Shown: positions 1 to 9,766, numbered from the stretch's first letter. The stretch is DNA of 64,000 bases from Vibrio maritimus (GCA_000755425.1 BBMT01000001.1:310001-374000); one strand, 5' to 3'. Program-made: numbers and translations. Notes: generated by a model not told the origin, from the sequence alone.

Positions 1-125
1 CTTAATTCGCTGGTGGTGGAAAAGCAAGAAGGAATAGTACCGGCATCTTCGATAAACATAGTTTTGAATTCTTCAAAGGCGGTAATCACCAGCCAGTCGA
101 TGTCGTTTACATGATGGATAAACAT
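1..125 (-). CDS. hypothetical protein, N-terminal fragment cut by the window edge
   Basis: An open frame begins at an ATG at 125 and reads leftward without a stop to the edge, giving 41 residues that start MFIHHVNDIDWLVITAFEEF. Codon use looks like that of the neighbouring genes. I recognise no domain in this short piece. It is divergent from the LuxR-type gene at 521, with about 395 bases between them. The start is the first ATG; no strong ribosome binding site is visible. It could also be a chance frame. Confidence 0.4.
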   Translation of the reverse strand, partial: MFIHHVNDIDWLVITAFEEFKTMFIEDAGTIPSCFSTTSEL

Positions 126-520
126 AGAGTGTCTCTGTAATTCTGATGGGGGGATGTTATCACTATTTGTAGGGAGCATAGTAGGGGGATAACGCGTAAT
201 TGCCCCGCGATCAGTTAGAGACACTACTCTAACCTGTCGAACCCGTGATTATTCCCTACTAAAAGTGATCCGAGTTCAGCACACCCAGAAACTGTGCCTA
301 CCTGAGGAATCCAATTTCTCAACTGGCTTGCTATGGTTTTATTTCTAAAGCGTTTCCATTGCGATACATTTCCTACCTATTGAGAAAGTGAGATCTACAT
401 TTAGTTAACACATTAATTACATTGTTTTTGCATAACTCGGGTGCTATCGTTTAAAAATCAAACAGTGGTCATATATGGAGCGAATGCCTATGGTGACAGT
501 ACGCTAATGGAGTTAGGTTT
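126..520. other. intergenic region upstream of the LuxR-type regulator
   Basis: This stretch lies between two divergent reading frames. I see no coding frame, strong hairpin or RNA gene in it. The part nearest the regulator (about 390-480) is AT-rich and would be the place for its promoter, but no convincing -35/-10 pair stands out. Confidence 0.5.
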
Positions 521-1240
521 ATGAGTGTGGATGGCACCTGCGCAAATTTGGTTCAGTTAAATGAGTTTCAAAATGAGATGATGTTGTTGCTAGACTCGAG
601 TATGAAGGTATCTCGTTTAGCTACTTACTTAGTCGATGAACGAGCGCGCCCGATTTGCTATCAAACGTCTAAGATCCAACCTTTGATGCATCAACAGTAT
701 GTTGACGATTTCTATCAGGCAGATCCTCTCTATCCAGAAAACTTTAGCTCACCAAGGGATCGAATCATTAAGATGAGCGATCTTGTTTCGCCGATGAAGC
801 AGCGTACTCACGCCTACTATCAGGATTTTATTAAGCCGTGGAAAGTAAACGAGATTGTTGAGCTTTATTTTTATCATCAAAACAATTTAATTGGTGGTGC
901 GGCGCTGTTTTTTGATCAGGCGGTAGAAGCTCCGTCAAAAAATGATTTAATCCGCCTGGGTTCATTGCATAGATACATTGAGTTCAGTTTGGGACAGCAG
1001 TTGAAAACTGTGACCAAAATGAGCTTTGACGATTTCTGTGATCAGTACTTATTAACAAGCAAAGAAAGAGTCGTGCTACAGCTTGCGATACAAGGGCTAG
1101 CGAACAAAGTCATGGCGCAAAAACTAAATTGCAGCTTATCGACGATTAAAACTCATCTACAACATCTGTTTTCTAAGTTAGAGGTAAACAGCAAAGTTGA
1201 GATGGTAAACCTGGTCTACAGTTCCAAATGCATTATCTGA
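521..1240 (+). CDS. LuxR-family transcriptional regulator
   Basis: A 239-residue protein of the usual LuxR length. The last ~60 residues (about 175-235) form a LuxR-type helix-turn-helix, with the motif LTSKERVVLQLAIQGLANK followed by TIKTHL. The N-terminal ~165 residues have the size of an autoinducer-binding domain and keep a DPL motif near residue 68. The Trp/Tyr pair typical of acyl-homoserine-lactone receptors just upstream is not evident, so it may sense another molecule. The ATG at 521 follows GGAGTTAGG, a good ribosome binding site. It is convergent with the aldehyde dehydrogenase/transporter operon and probably regulates it; that role is inferred from position only. Confidence 0.85.
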   Translation: MSVDGTCANLVQLNEFQNEMMLLLDSSMKVSRLATYLVDERARPICYQTSKIQPLMHQQYVDDFYQADPLYPENFSSPRDRIIKMSDLVSPMKQRTHAYYQDFIKPWKVNEIVELYFYHQNNLIGGAALFFDQAVEAPSKNDLIRLGSLHRYIEFSLGQQLKTVTKMSFDDFCDQYLLTSKERVVLQLAIQGLANKVMAQKLNCSLSTIKTHLQHLFSKLEVNSKVEMVNLVYSSKCII

Positions 1241-1253
1241 CGCGATAGAATAA

Positions 1254-1284
1254 AAAAGAGCCCTTTGAAAAGTAGGGCTCTTTT
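1254..1284. terminator. bidirectional rho-independent terminator
   Basis: The arms AAAAGAGCCCT and AGGGCTCTTTT face each other across an 8-9 base loop, with A-rich and T-rich flanks on both sides. It sits between the convergent LuxR-type gene and the aldehyde dehydrogenase gene and can serve both. Confidence 0.85.
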
Positions 1285-1297
1285 AAATTTGAATGGT

Positions 1298-2702
1298 TTA
1301 TTTGTTAATATTCACAACCTGAAGTAGGCTATTTTCTAATAGCCCCTCCAAACCGAACTCCACTCCAAACCCAGACATTTTGCAACCACCAAATGGAGCG
1401 TGTGGCAGCACTTCAGCATGTCCATTGATCCAAACGGTGCCACATTCCAGTTGAGTGGCTAGAGTTGTTGCAGCTTCAGTATCCCCCAAACAGAGCCACC
1501 CAAACCAACATCTACTTTGTTTGCCATAGCCACTGCCTCTTCTAATGAAGAATAAGGCACCACTGGAAGTACAGGGCCAAACTGTTCTTCATCAACTATC
1601 GACATTCCGTTTTTAGCATTGCCGACGATGGTTGGGGGATAAAAATATCCTGAAGTTTCACTTCGTCTACCACCGCAATATATAGTGGCTCCATCTTTTC
1701 TGGCTTGCTCAACGAGCGACACAACTTTTTCTAGCTGATTTACATTCTGAATCGGACCGAAGGTAGTTGATTGAACCATGCCATCACCCACGACTTGCTT
1801 TTCAGCAATACCAGCAAGCAACTCGCACAATTCGTCATGTTGCGATTGATGCACGTACAGCCTTTTGAGTGCGGCACAGGTTTGTCCCATATTGATAAAC
1901 GCGCTGTTAAATAGTCCTTCAGCGATGGCATTGAGTTCAGAGCCCGGAAGTACAATTCCTGCATCGTTTCCACCCAACTCCAGAGTCAGCTTTTTAAGAT
2001 TGCCCGCAGCAGATTGCATTATCTTTTGCCCAGTCGCAGTAGATCCGGTAAACACAATTTTATCGATACTAGTGTGTTCACTCATTGCCTTTCCTAGTGC
2101 TCCATCTCCAGACAAGATGCTCAATACCCCTTTAGGCAGAACATCCTGAAGAAGCTCTCCAAATAGAAGAGTATTAACAGGGGTTAGTTCAGACGGCTTA
2201 TTGATGACGGTATTGCCCATGCGCAGAGCAGGAATAATATGCCAAATAGCGATCATTAGTGGCCAGTTCCATGGAGTGATTGAGCCAACAACACCCACTG
2301 GCTTGCGTCTACCTTCAATTTGCTTGCTTGGTGAGTCTTCGTAAATTTCTACAGGTATCTCTATGCTTGTGGAGTAACGAGTCCAGGCTACAGCACCACC
2401 GACTTCCATCTGAGCTAAGGCAAAAGGCTTACCTTGTTCCTGAACAATAATGTTTGCTAGCTGCTCGGCATTTGCTCTATGGTGTCCGCAATCTTATTAA
2501 TATAGGTGTCACGCTCAGACTGAGGTAATGCACTCCAAGAATAAAATGCCGATCTAGCGGCTTCCACAGCCAGGTCAAGCTGATGTTCAGAAGCTGAAGG
2601 CGCTTCAAATACGACCGTTTCGCTCGCAGGGTTAATGACTTTTAGTGAAGGCATTTCGCCATTGGCAGATGCTCCATTTATGGTTAGTAACGGTTGATTC
2701 AT
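1298..2702 (-). CDS. NAD(P)-dependent aldehyde dehydrogenase (two frameshifts)
   Basis: Oxidises an aldehyde to its acid with NAD(P)+. Three frame segments join into 468 residues, normal for the family. Seen motifs are PWNWPLM (cofactor domain), FTGSTATGQKIM, LELGGNDAGIVL (catalytic Glu) and NMGQTCAALKRLYV (catalytic Cys), and the usual C-terminal PFGG..SGFG motif. The frame breaks near 2467 (TLANII-like continuation in the next frame) and near 1485 within a G run; each is repaired by one base. It is the last gene of the minus-strand operon, 15 bases after tctA. Together with the divergent amine oxidase it would oxidise an aldehyde made from an amine. The substrate is unknown. Confidence 0.88.
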
Positions 2703-2717
2703 TATATTTTCCTTTAT

Positions 2718-4231
2718 TTAGCCGCTGGTTTTGTCGTTATTGGTTTGAAGTGAGGATTGCTGTTTTTCTCTTTTCATGCTGAAAACAAACAGAGTGACGG
2801 ATAGGACGATCATGCCTAACAAGGCAAGGCTGATGGGTCTTTCTATAAAGATGCTTAAATCGCCATTAGAGACACCCAAAGCTTGCTTGCTACGTGCGAT
2901 AAATACGGGGCCCAACACGAGGCCGAGTATGATAGGAACAGCAGGAATATTTTCTCGCTTTAGAATGTAGCCAAAGACTGCAAATCCAAGCGCTATCATC
3001 GCATCAGAGAACTGGTAGTTTTGGCTGTAACTACCGATAAAACCGAGAATCAAAATCACAGCACCAATGAAGCGCCCACGAATCCGAGTGAGATTGGCAA
3101 TCCATTTGCTGCTAAAAGTTAGGTATAGGAAAGCGACGATGTTAATAAGAAATAAGGATATGTATAAACCTGAAATGAACTCTGGTTTCTCAGCAAACAA
3201 AGTAGGGCCAGGGATGTAATTGTGGACCATAAAAACGGAAAGAAGCATCGCCATAAGTGCATCAGCAGGGATGCCGAAAGCAAGCAATGGAATCATTACT
3301 GACGCAGTCACCGCGTTATTTGATGTTTCAGAAGCAATGAGTCCTTCTTCGGCACCTTGTCCAAATTTCTCTGGATTTTTTGAAAATTTTTGCGCCAAGG
3401 TGTAAGAAAAAAACTGAGATCCAAACTCACCTACGCCAGGTAGTAGCCCCATCAACACGCCAAGTGTTGCTGAACGAAATACAGTAACCTTGTACTTCAT
3501 AACAGCGATAATCCCTGAAAATCGACCTTTCCCTTCGTAACGTGTGACTTTGGAATCATTGCCTTTTTGAGATAGCAGGACAAAAGCCTGAGACATGGCG
3601 AACAATCCAATAACTGTTGTACGAGTGGAATGCCTCCCATTAGCCACTCTTGATTAAAGGTGTAAGTGAGTGTGTTATAGGAGCGGTCTATACCTATTGA
3701 ACCGAGAAAAATGCCTAATCCAAGCATCATCGCGGCAGCAAATGCTTGTTTATAGTGAGCCATTACCACAAAAATCATCCCAAGCGCTGCGAGCATTGCA
3801 AATTCAGCCGAACCAAAATGGTTAGCAACCTGGGAAAGTACTGGCGCCAACAATACTAGCGATAGAACACTGACAATGCCGCCGATGAAAGAGGAAGAGT
3901 AGGCAATTGAAAGAGCACGTTTACCTTCTCCCTTTTGGGTCATGGGGTAGCCATCGTATGTGGTTAGAACTGCAACTGGTGTTCCTGGAGTATTCATAAG
4001 AATGGCGGGGATAGCACCTCCATACCAGGCGCCACCATAAACTCCTAACAATAGAGTCACACCAGGTAGTGGATCTAGCGTGAAAGTGAGAGGGAGCAGT
4101 ATCGCCATTACACCGGCAGGCTCAAGCCCTGGAATCGAACCGATAGATACGCCAAGTAATGCACCGAAAACAATTGCCATTAACACATTCATTGAGGCAA
4201 TTTCGTTTAAACCGAGAAGAATGACATCCAT
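2718..4231 (-). CDS. tctA: tripartite tricarboxylate transporter large permease, TctA family (one frameshift)
   Basis: The large membrane subunit of a TTT-type secondary solute importer. The rebuilt protein has 504 residues, standard for TctA, with about 11-12 hydrophobic segments. Typical family stretches include GSIPGLEPAGVMAILLPLTF near the N-terminus, YGGAWYGGAIPAILMNTPG around residue 70, and LMGLLPGVGEFGSQFFSY in the second half. The frame shifts near 3620, just after LMGGIPLV, and one restored base gives PTVIGLFAMSQ. It follows tctB by 19 bases. The substrate cannot be read from the sequence; TTT systems usually carry small carboxylates. Confidence 0.9.
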
Positions 4232-4250
4232 ATAAAATTACTCTTATTCT

Positions 4251-4832
4251 TTAAAGGTACATGTTGGCAAAGTCAGCGATCTGAGCTGGAAAAAGTGAAT
4301 ACAGCCATACATCAGGAAGCCAGAAACTAACTAGCACGCGAAACACTAGCACTATTACGCTCACCGATAACACGGCCATAAAAACCCAGACTTTGTTGAA
4401 CAGGTTGCTTATCCATAACATTGAGAGAATGAGTAAGAGGCTAGAGGGAGCAAAGCCAATGATGGATAAGCTCGCTATGAAAAGCATAAAAAATAGGCTA
4501 ATGATGATGGCAGAGCGGTAGCGGCTAATAGCTTCGAATACCAGTTCAAATGGGTTGATACTTTTCAGATAACGAATGTGCTTAGCGGTATTAAGTAGTA
4601 AGTAAAGGCCGCTAAATACACTGATAACAATGAGACCGACATACGGTGCAATATAGGGTTGTGTATACCAGCCATGTGCTCGCACCACTTCTTTTGCTTG
4701 CCAAGGTTGCAACAGTAATAAAACAGTCGATCCTAGAAATGACAGCAGATAAAAATAGTAATGAGAAGGAAGCTGACTATCGGTTGAAGTACTGCTTCTC
4801 GCAAGTTCTATTTGTCGCTCTTCAATTTCCAT
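4251..4832 (-). CDS. tctB: tripartite tricarboxylate transporter small permease, TctB family
   Basis: A 193-residue membrane protein with about four hydrophobic segments, a hydrophilic N-terminus of ~25 residues and a long central cytoplasmic loop, as in TctB small subunits. It lies between the genes for the binding protein (58 bases upstream) and the large permease (19 bases downstream), the normal C-B-A order. TctB sequences are poorly conserved, so the call rests on topology, length and position. Confidence 0.82.
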   Translation of the reverse strand: MEIEERQIELARSSTSTDSQLPSHYYFYLLSFLGSTVLLLLQPWQAKEVVRAHGWYTQPYIAPYVGLIVISVFSGLYLLLNTAKHIRYLKSINPFELVFEAISRYRSAIIISLFFMLFIASLSIIGFAPSSLLLILSMLWISNLFNKVWVFMAVLSVSVIVLVFRVLVSFWLPDVWLYSLFPAQIADFANMYL

Positions 4833-4890
4833 TGTTTTAGCCTCCTTAATATAAAAAGACAGCGTGACGATCCACGCTGCCCCAGTGGTT

Positions 4891-5828
4891 TTAGTTCATG
4901 TAATCCAACAGGTCTTTGGCACTGCTATAGTCGGCGCTAATAAGCTCTTGAGCTTTCGAACCGTCAATCCAGAACACACTAGCACCAGTACTAGCGCTGA
5001 TTTCAGCAACTTTGTCTGTTGCCAATGCTTGTTGGGCAATATCGGCAATGCGCTGCTTGATCTCGTCTGACGTTCCTTTCTTCACAAAAAGACCGTTCCA
5101 AGTCGTTTGAGCGATGCCTGTTTGTTCTTTCAAAGTCGGAACGTCTGGGCTAAGGCTTAGTCTTTTATGAGTGATCGATGCGATGATCTTAACGTCGCCA
5201 GATTTTAAGCACGAAAGGATAGTTTGTGTCACGGTGTTGATAACCGTAGCGTCACCGTTGGCTAACGTTGAGCAGTTAATTGAGTCAAACGGTGCATTGG
5301 ATGAGAACTTCAGTCCGATTTGATCTGCAGCTTTAAACGTGATCGCAGTTGGCAATGCTTGATAACCAAAGTGTGCAAGAGACACAGAGTTAGTTTGCGA
5401 GAACTCTGCTAGTTCCTCTAGGTTATTGTATGGCGCATCTGCTTTAGCTGCGATTACAAATGGATAGTCCAGGAAGATACCCACTGGTTCGAATGTATCC
5501 TGACCAATGGTGCGTTACCTGACAGTATTTGAGTAGTGAGTAGGTCGGCTACAAATGAACCAATCGTTAAGCCGTCTGCTCTTGCTCGCGAAACCTCAGA
5601 AGCTCCTATGATACCACCGGCTCCTGGCTTGTTAACCACAGTCGCAGGCTTACCGGTCTCTTTAGCCATCTCTTCCGCGATTAAGCGAGTCAAGATATCT
5701 TCCAAATCTCCCGGAGGCCACGGCACGACGTATTTCACAGGTCTATTGGGGTACTCCGCTGCAATTACGGCTGTAGAAGCGGTAAAAACGGATAATAATA
5801 CGGCAGCTAGTGCGGTTAACTTTTTCAT
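4891..5828 (-). CDS. tctC: TTT transporter periplasmic binding protein, TctC/Bug family (one frameshift)
   Basis: The periplasmic receptor of the transporter. A signal peptide (MKKLTALAAVLLSVFTASTA...AAE) is followed by the family start YPNRPVKYVVPWPPGD and by VVNKPGAGGIIGASEVSRA. The rebuilt length is 312 residues, standard for Bug proteins. The frame breaks near 5506; one added base joins SGNAP to GQDTFEPVGIFLDYPFV. It lies 35 bases downstream of the universal stress protein gene. The ligand is not predictable, although these receptors typically bind carboxylates. Confidence 0.88.
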
Positions 5829-5863
5829 GACAAGTCCTTATCTCTCTTTTCCTAAATGAAAAC

Positions 5864-6373
5864 TCAGTTCGCCTTTGTATGAGAGGCGTCTAATAGAGGC
5901 ACTATCAGTACTGGTACCTCAGAGTGTTGCAAAACTTTTTGGGCAGTCGACCCCAAGAATACGCGGGACAGGGCGCTAACTTTTCGGTTACCCATAACGA
6001 TCATCCCCGCATTGTATTGTTTGGATGCCTCGATAATGACCTCTTCAGCAACACCAAACTGGATGCTGACAGAAAAACGGGGGAGTTCTTCTAATGCTGA
6101 AAGTTCTGTATCCACGAAACGGTGTATTCGTTGTTTGATTCCGGAAACTAATGGCTCTTTTTGAAGATCTGCGTGATGTTCTTCGATTCTTTTTGGGAGC
6201 AGTGAGTGAGAAACATCAGGGGTGATTTTGTTCACCTTATCAAGTGCATGCACATAGATGATTTCGGCTTGATGTTTAACCGCCTCTCGAACTGCCACAT
6301 GGAAGGCTGTTCGACTTCCCTTGTGAATATCCGACGCATAAATAATTGCATTTATCTCATTGGTCATTTTCAC
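5864..6373 (-). CDS. universal stress protein, UspA family
   Basis: A 169-residue Usp-fold protein. The C-terminal ATP-binding signature GMIVMGNRKVSALSRVFLGS followed by VPVLIVP is intact, which points to the nucleotide-binding subgroup. It is the first gene of the minus-strand operon Usp-TctC-TctB-TctA-aldehyde dehydrogenase. A Usp cotranscribed with a binding-protein-dependent secondary transporter recalls TeaD, the Usp that modulates the TeaABC ectoine transporter of Halomonas. A similar role here is inferred. The start at 6373 could also be the second ATG two codons later. Confidence 0.88.
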   Translation of the reverse strand: MKMTNEINAIIYASDIHKGSRTAFHVAVREAVKHQAEIIYVHALDKVNKITPDVSHSLLPKRIEEHHADLQKEPLVSGIKQRIHRFVDTELSALEELPRFSVSIQFGVAEEVIIEASKQYNAGMIVMGNRKVSALSRVFLGSTAQKVLQHSEVPVLIVPLLDASHTKAN

Positions 6374-6556
6374 GTCCTGTCGTTGGTTGACGATTTCATT
6401 ACAGGTGAAAGCGAAAAAAGAAAAAAATCGGCCATAAGGATGAGAGGGTTAATTATTTGTTGCTTAGTTACTTTTAATTTACATCTCAGCCTAACGGTTG
6501 ATAGCAGGTATCAGATTGCCGTGATTAGATGAAATGGACTTAGCACGAACAAAGGA

Positions 6557-7863
6557 ATGAGCATGAGACATTTAGATTCTCTCACTTATTATGCTGCTAC
6601 TAAGAAATACGACCTTAGCTTTCCTAGGCTTACTGAAGATCTAGAAGCGGATGTGGTGATTATTGGTGGTGGCTTTACGGGTGTGAACACGGCATTGGAG
6701 TTGGCAGAAAAAGGCATTACAAATACCGTATTATTGGAAGGTCGTTATCTCGGGTATGGCGGGACTGGCCGCAATGGTGGGCAGATAATGGCTGGCCTGG
6801 GTCATGATCTCGATACGGTTAAGAAACACGTTGGAAAAGAGGGGCTTGAAGAGCTGTTCAAGATTGGCAACCTAGGTGCAGGTATCATTAAAGAGCGGGT
6901 GGAAAAATATAATATCGACGCCGATTTTCGTCATGGTTATGCCTATTTAGGAAGTAACTCTCGAATGGAAAAAACACTTAGAGAGTGGGAAAAAGAGTTT
7001 AAATCTGTATCGCCTGATGAGGATATTCAACTGCTTACGGGCTCGGATGTTAAACAAGTTGTCGGTTCAGATGCCTACACCTGCGCACTCAAGCACATGG
7101 GAGCTGGGCACGTACATTCGTTGAACTTACTGCTTGGTGAAGCTAAGGCCGTTACCGAACTTTATGGTGTGAAAATCTTTGAAAACTCAATGGCGATAGA
7201 TGTTGAGTATGGTTCAACCATAACAGTTAGAACACCAACTGGAAGTGTAAAAGCAAAGAAATTACTGTGGGCGTGCAACGGATTCCTAGAAGGTATGGAA
7301 CCCAATCTGCACACGAAAACTATCAATACATACGCTTTCCAGTTGGCAACCGAGCCGCTATCTGACGAACTGATTGAGCAGATTAGCCCCATTCGAGGCG
7401 CCTATAGTGATATTCGCCCAGTGATCGATTACTACCGAGTTACCAATGAAAACCGATTATTGTTTGGCGCAGCTACTCGTGCACTCGAATATATTCCAAG
7501 CGACTTAAAAGCATGGAATAGAGAACAAATGCTGAAGATCTTTCCTTATCTGGACAAGGTAAAGATCGATCTAGCATGGGGAGGGCCGCTTTGTTGTAGC
7601 GCGAATCTTTTCCCACAGATGGAACAGTCGAAGGTCACGACAACGTGTTTTATGTTCAGGGCTACTCTGGCTTTGGCGTTACACCAAGTCATATTGTTTG
7701 TAAGGTACTTGCAGAGGGTATGAGTGAGAAAACCGAGCGCTATGAGCTTATTAGCAATATCCCTCACGTCAATGTACTAGGGAAAGACTACATCGCACCC
7801 GCGCTTCTAACTAGTGGAAAGGTCTGGCATCAGGTCTCTGGTTATTGGATGGGTCGTCGTTAA
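6557..7863 (+). CDS. FAD-dependent amine oxidoreductase, PuuB/DAO-like (one frameshift)
   Basis: A D-amino-acid-oxidase-fold flavoenzyme, closest by eye to gamma-glutamylputrescine oxidase. The N-terminal FAD motif VVIIGGGFTGVNTALELAEK is at about residues 32-50 and is followed by GRNGGQIMAG, typical of PuuB-like oxidases. The rebuilt length is 435 residues. The frame breaks near 7620; restoring one base reads LFPQIGTVEGHDNVFYVQGY, which includes the conserved C-terminal GYSGFGV FAD-binding motif. It would oxidise a secondary or N-acylated amine to an aldehyde, which the divergent aldehyde dehydrogenase could use. A 183-base divergent promoter region separates it from the Usp gene. Confidence 0.85.
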
Positions 7864-7876
7864 AAAAGGAAAAACT

Positions 7877-8239
7877 ATGAAACCAATATTACTTAACTCA
7901 GAACTGCCAAAAATGGCTGAAATTGGCAGCATTACTAACCTAGGTTCAACAGTGATTGAAGGTGACCCTCAAGCCAGTATCGCAATGATAGATGGTGCAC
8001 CGGAAGACAATGTTGCTTGCGGTATATTCAAATGTACACAAGGTGTGTTTTCTATGCAGTATCCGTTCACTGAACACGCTACGGTATTGGAAGGTGAACT
8101 AAAGCTAAAAAATATGGATACCGGAACGGAGCAGACTTTTGGTCCAGGAGATTCGTGGTTTGTAGCGCAAGGTTCAAACGTAGAATGGCATATTATTTCA
8201 GGCCACTTTGTGAAGCATTACCTCTCTGTAGCCAAATAA
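7877..8239 (+). CDS. cupin domain protein (DUF861/ureidoglycine-aminohydrolase-like fold)
   Basis: A 120-residue single cupin. The core runs from CTQGVFSMQYPFTEHATVLEG to FGPGDSWFVAQGSNVEWHI, as in the small cupins (DUF861) often found beside PuuB-like oxidases. The usual metal-binding His of cupin motif 1 is not clear, so metal binding is uncertain. The ATG at 7877 follows AAAAAGGAAAAAC and is 13 bases after the oxidase stop, so the two are cotranscribed. Its reaction, if any, is unknown. Confidence 0.8.
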   Translation: MKPILLNSELPKMAEIGSITNLGSTVIEGDPQASIAMIDGAPEDNVACGIFKCTQGVFSMQYPFTEHATVLEGELKLKNMDTGTEQTFGPGDSWFVAQGSNVEWHIISGHFVKHYLSVAK

Positions 8240-8265
8240 TTGTTACTGTGATCAACGGTGCTAAA

Positions 8266-8295
8266 CAGAAGCGTACCCAATTAGGTACGCTTCTG
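8266..8295. terminator. hairpin after the oxidase-cupin operon
   Basis: A perfect 12-base-pair stem, CAGAAGCGTACC with GGTACGCTTCTG, and a 6-base loop lie 27 bases after the cupin stop. No long T run follows on the plus strand, so it is a weak intrinsic terminator or an mRNA 3' end stabiliser. Confidence 0.55.
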
Positions 8296-8458
8296 TACTA
8301 CTAGAAGTAATCGGAAAAGTCAGGGTTTTCTACGAATCGTCACTCAAATTTGCCTAAAAGCGCCCTTAGATTGATTTCATAATAGCTAGATGAAGCTCTT
8401 CGACAAAACACTCAAGAGAGATATACTCTCATACTGTTTTCCTTTCGAGCTACTGACG

Positions 8459-8773
8459 ATGCTTCAAACCATCAAGCGAATACTAAAAGCACTAACCCAA
8501 GTTAACCCACACCTCGAACAAGATGTCGACACTGTCATGAGCGCTATTGGTGGGCTTGGCAACCTAGTCGAAACCGGTGCGTGCGCGACCAGGCTCCGAC
8601 TAACTTTGAAGGACACGTCCATTGTTGACCAAAAGGCACTGAAAAATCACGGAGCGCATGGTGTGGTGATACTTGATGAGCACCACATACAGATTATTTA
8701 CGGCGTAAAAGCCAATACCTACTCCCAAGAGATGGAAGAAAGACGCGTTAAACATGTCTCCGAAAGCCAATGA
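8459..8773 (+). CDS. stand-alone PTS EIIB domain protein, glucose family
   Basis: A 104-residue protein consisting only of a glucose-family PTS EIIB domain. The phosphorylation-site motif is seen as GACATRLRLTLKD, followed by ALKNHGAHGVVIL and HHIQIIYG, the standard end of the domain. No EIIC or EIIA gene lies nearby. It could receive phosphate from a remote EIIA or act in regulation. I chose the ATG at 8459 because the domain starts there; an upstream ATG at 8390 would add 23 atypical residues. Neither has a strong ribosome binding site. Confidence 0.78.
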   Translation: MLQTIKRILKALTQVNPHLEQDVDTVMSAIGGLGNLVETGACATRLRLTLKDTSIVDQKALKNHGAHGVVILDEHHIQIIYGVKANTYSQEMEERRVKHVSESQ

Positions 8774-8851
8774 GGCTTGTTCCTTCGAGTGAAAATGATT
8801 CATTATCTTGAAGCACAAATGTCGATGCTCTATTAAATACTTGATAGCTAT

Positions 8852-8911
8852 AAAAAAGACGCCTTTCGTATCAGACAACTTTGTTATCTGATACGAAAGG
8901 CGTCTTTTTTT
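8852..8911. terminator. strong bidirectional terminator
   Basis: An 18-base-pair perfect stem (GACGCCTTTCGTATCAGA at 8858-8875 and its complement at 8887-8904) is flanked by six A and seven T. It lies between the convergent EIIB gene and thioesterase gene and can end transcription in both directions. Confidence 0.92.
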
Positions 8912-8920
8912 ACTAATTAA

Positions 8921-9357
8921 CTAGTCCAGCGATCCATTTCGTGTCGCTTCAATCGCCTTCATCAATTTCTCAGAAATCAGCCCTTTCTTATTGGTGTTAA
9001 AGTCAAACATCACAATGGTTGCGCTGCCTGTTGTTGTGACTTTGCCAAGCTTGTGGCTGACAATCTTATACTCCATCGTGAATCGATCTTCTTTGACTTC
9101 GGTAATACGAGAGCCAACAAGAAGAGTATCTGGATACGTTACAGGCAGTTTGTAGCGGCAGTAGGTGTCGCCAAGCACGGGGCCAACATTGGTGACTGCC
9201 ATATCTTCCATCAAACTGATATGGCGAAAATAGTCGAGGCGAGCGGTTTCAAAATAGCGAAAGTACACCGCGTTGTTGACATGATTTAGGCGTCCATTTC
9301 CCCCCAAGCGACAGGGATTTCTGTGATGACAGGAAAACCTTCAAGCAATGATTCCAT
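8921..9357 (-). CDS. acyl-CoA thioesterase, hot-dog fold (4HBT/YbgC-like; one frameshift)
   Basis: Hydrolyses an acyl-CoA thioester. The catalytic region reads WGEMDA then LNHVNNAVYFRYFETARLDYF, the 4HBT signature with its Asp and HVNN. The first 23 codons (9289-9357, starting MESLLEGFPVITEIPVAWGE) lie in a different frame. One C missing near 9290 accounts for the break, and the whole is then 145 residues, normal for the family. The start at 9357 has AAGGATAATAACAA in front. It shares its strand with a short upstream frame at 9395-9634. The acyl substrate is unknown. Confidence 0.85.
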
Positions 9358-9394
9358 TTGTTATTATCCTTTTTGTATTGGGTTTTTACTCTAT

Positions 9395-9634
9395 TTAATC
9401 TTTAACATGTTTGCAACAACCTGAACGTGGTACATCATTGAATTTGACGAACACGGCATAGCCTGATGCGGCGAGCACAAACGGCATCAGCAGTTTAAAT
9501 TGAGAGCCGTGAACGCCACCATATTGGGATTCACTGTGATGCTTGCCAGAGCTGTTGGCGAATGGTTGGATTGATTTTAATCGTGTGATGCTCAGTGAGT
9601 CTTGAGTTCGCCAAACTCTACTGATTAAGGACAC
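9395..9634 (-). CDS. possible small hypothetical protein
   Basis: A 79-codon frame starting with GTG, ending 37 bases before the thioesterase start. Its C-terminal part has a hydrophobic stretch (LLMPFVLAASGYAVFV) and ends with a CC..H pattern (RSGCCKHVKD). The composition looks protein-like, but I recognise no family and see no good ribosome binding site. A shorter start at the internal ATG would give a ~30-residue membrane peptide. It may instead be a chance frame. Confidence 0.38.
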   Translation of the reverse strand: MSLISRVWRTQDSLSITRLKSIQPFANSSGKHHSESQYGGVHGSQFKLLMPFVLAASGYAVFVKFNDVPRSGCCKHVKD

Positions 9635-9766
9635 AAGCCTAAACTATTCGCAAATTGAATAGTACCTCTTTTGAAATGCTTCGTTGATAGGCGTAGTGTC
9701 GCATCCAAATTAAGGACTGAAATTCTATCAGGGATTGATCAGACATGACGCAAAGAGGCCGTTATC

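Noticed and set aside
8266..8295. Palindrome as a mobile element end
   Set aside because: It occurs once, just after an operon, and is better explained as a transcript-end hairpin.
8390..8458. Upstream start for the EIIB protein
   Set aside because: The extra residues are not part of the domain and have no ribosome binding site; 8459 fits the domain start better, though certainty is low.
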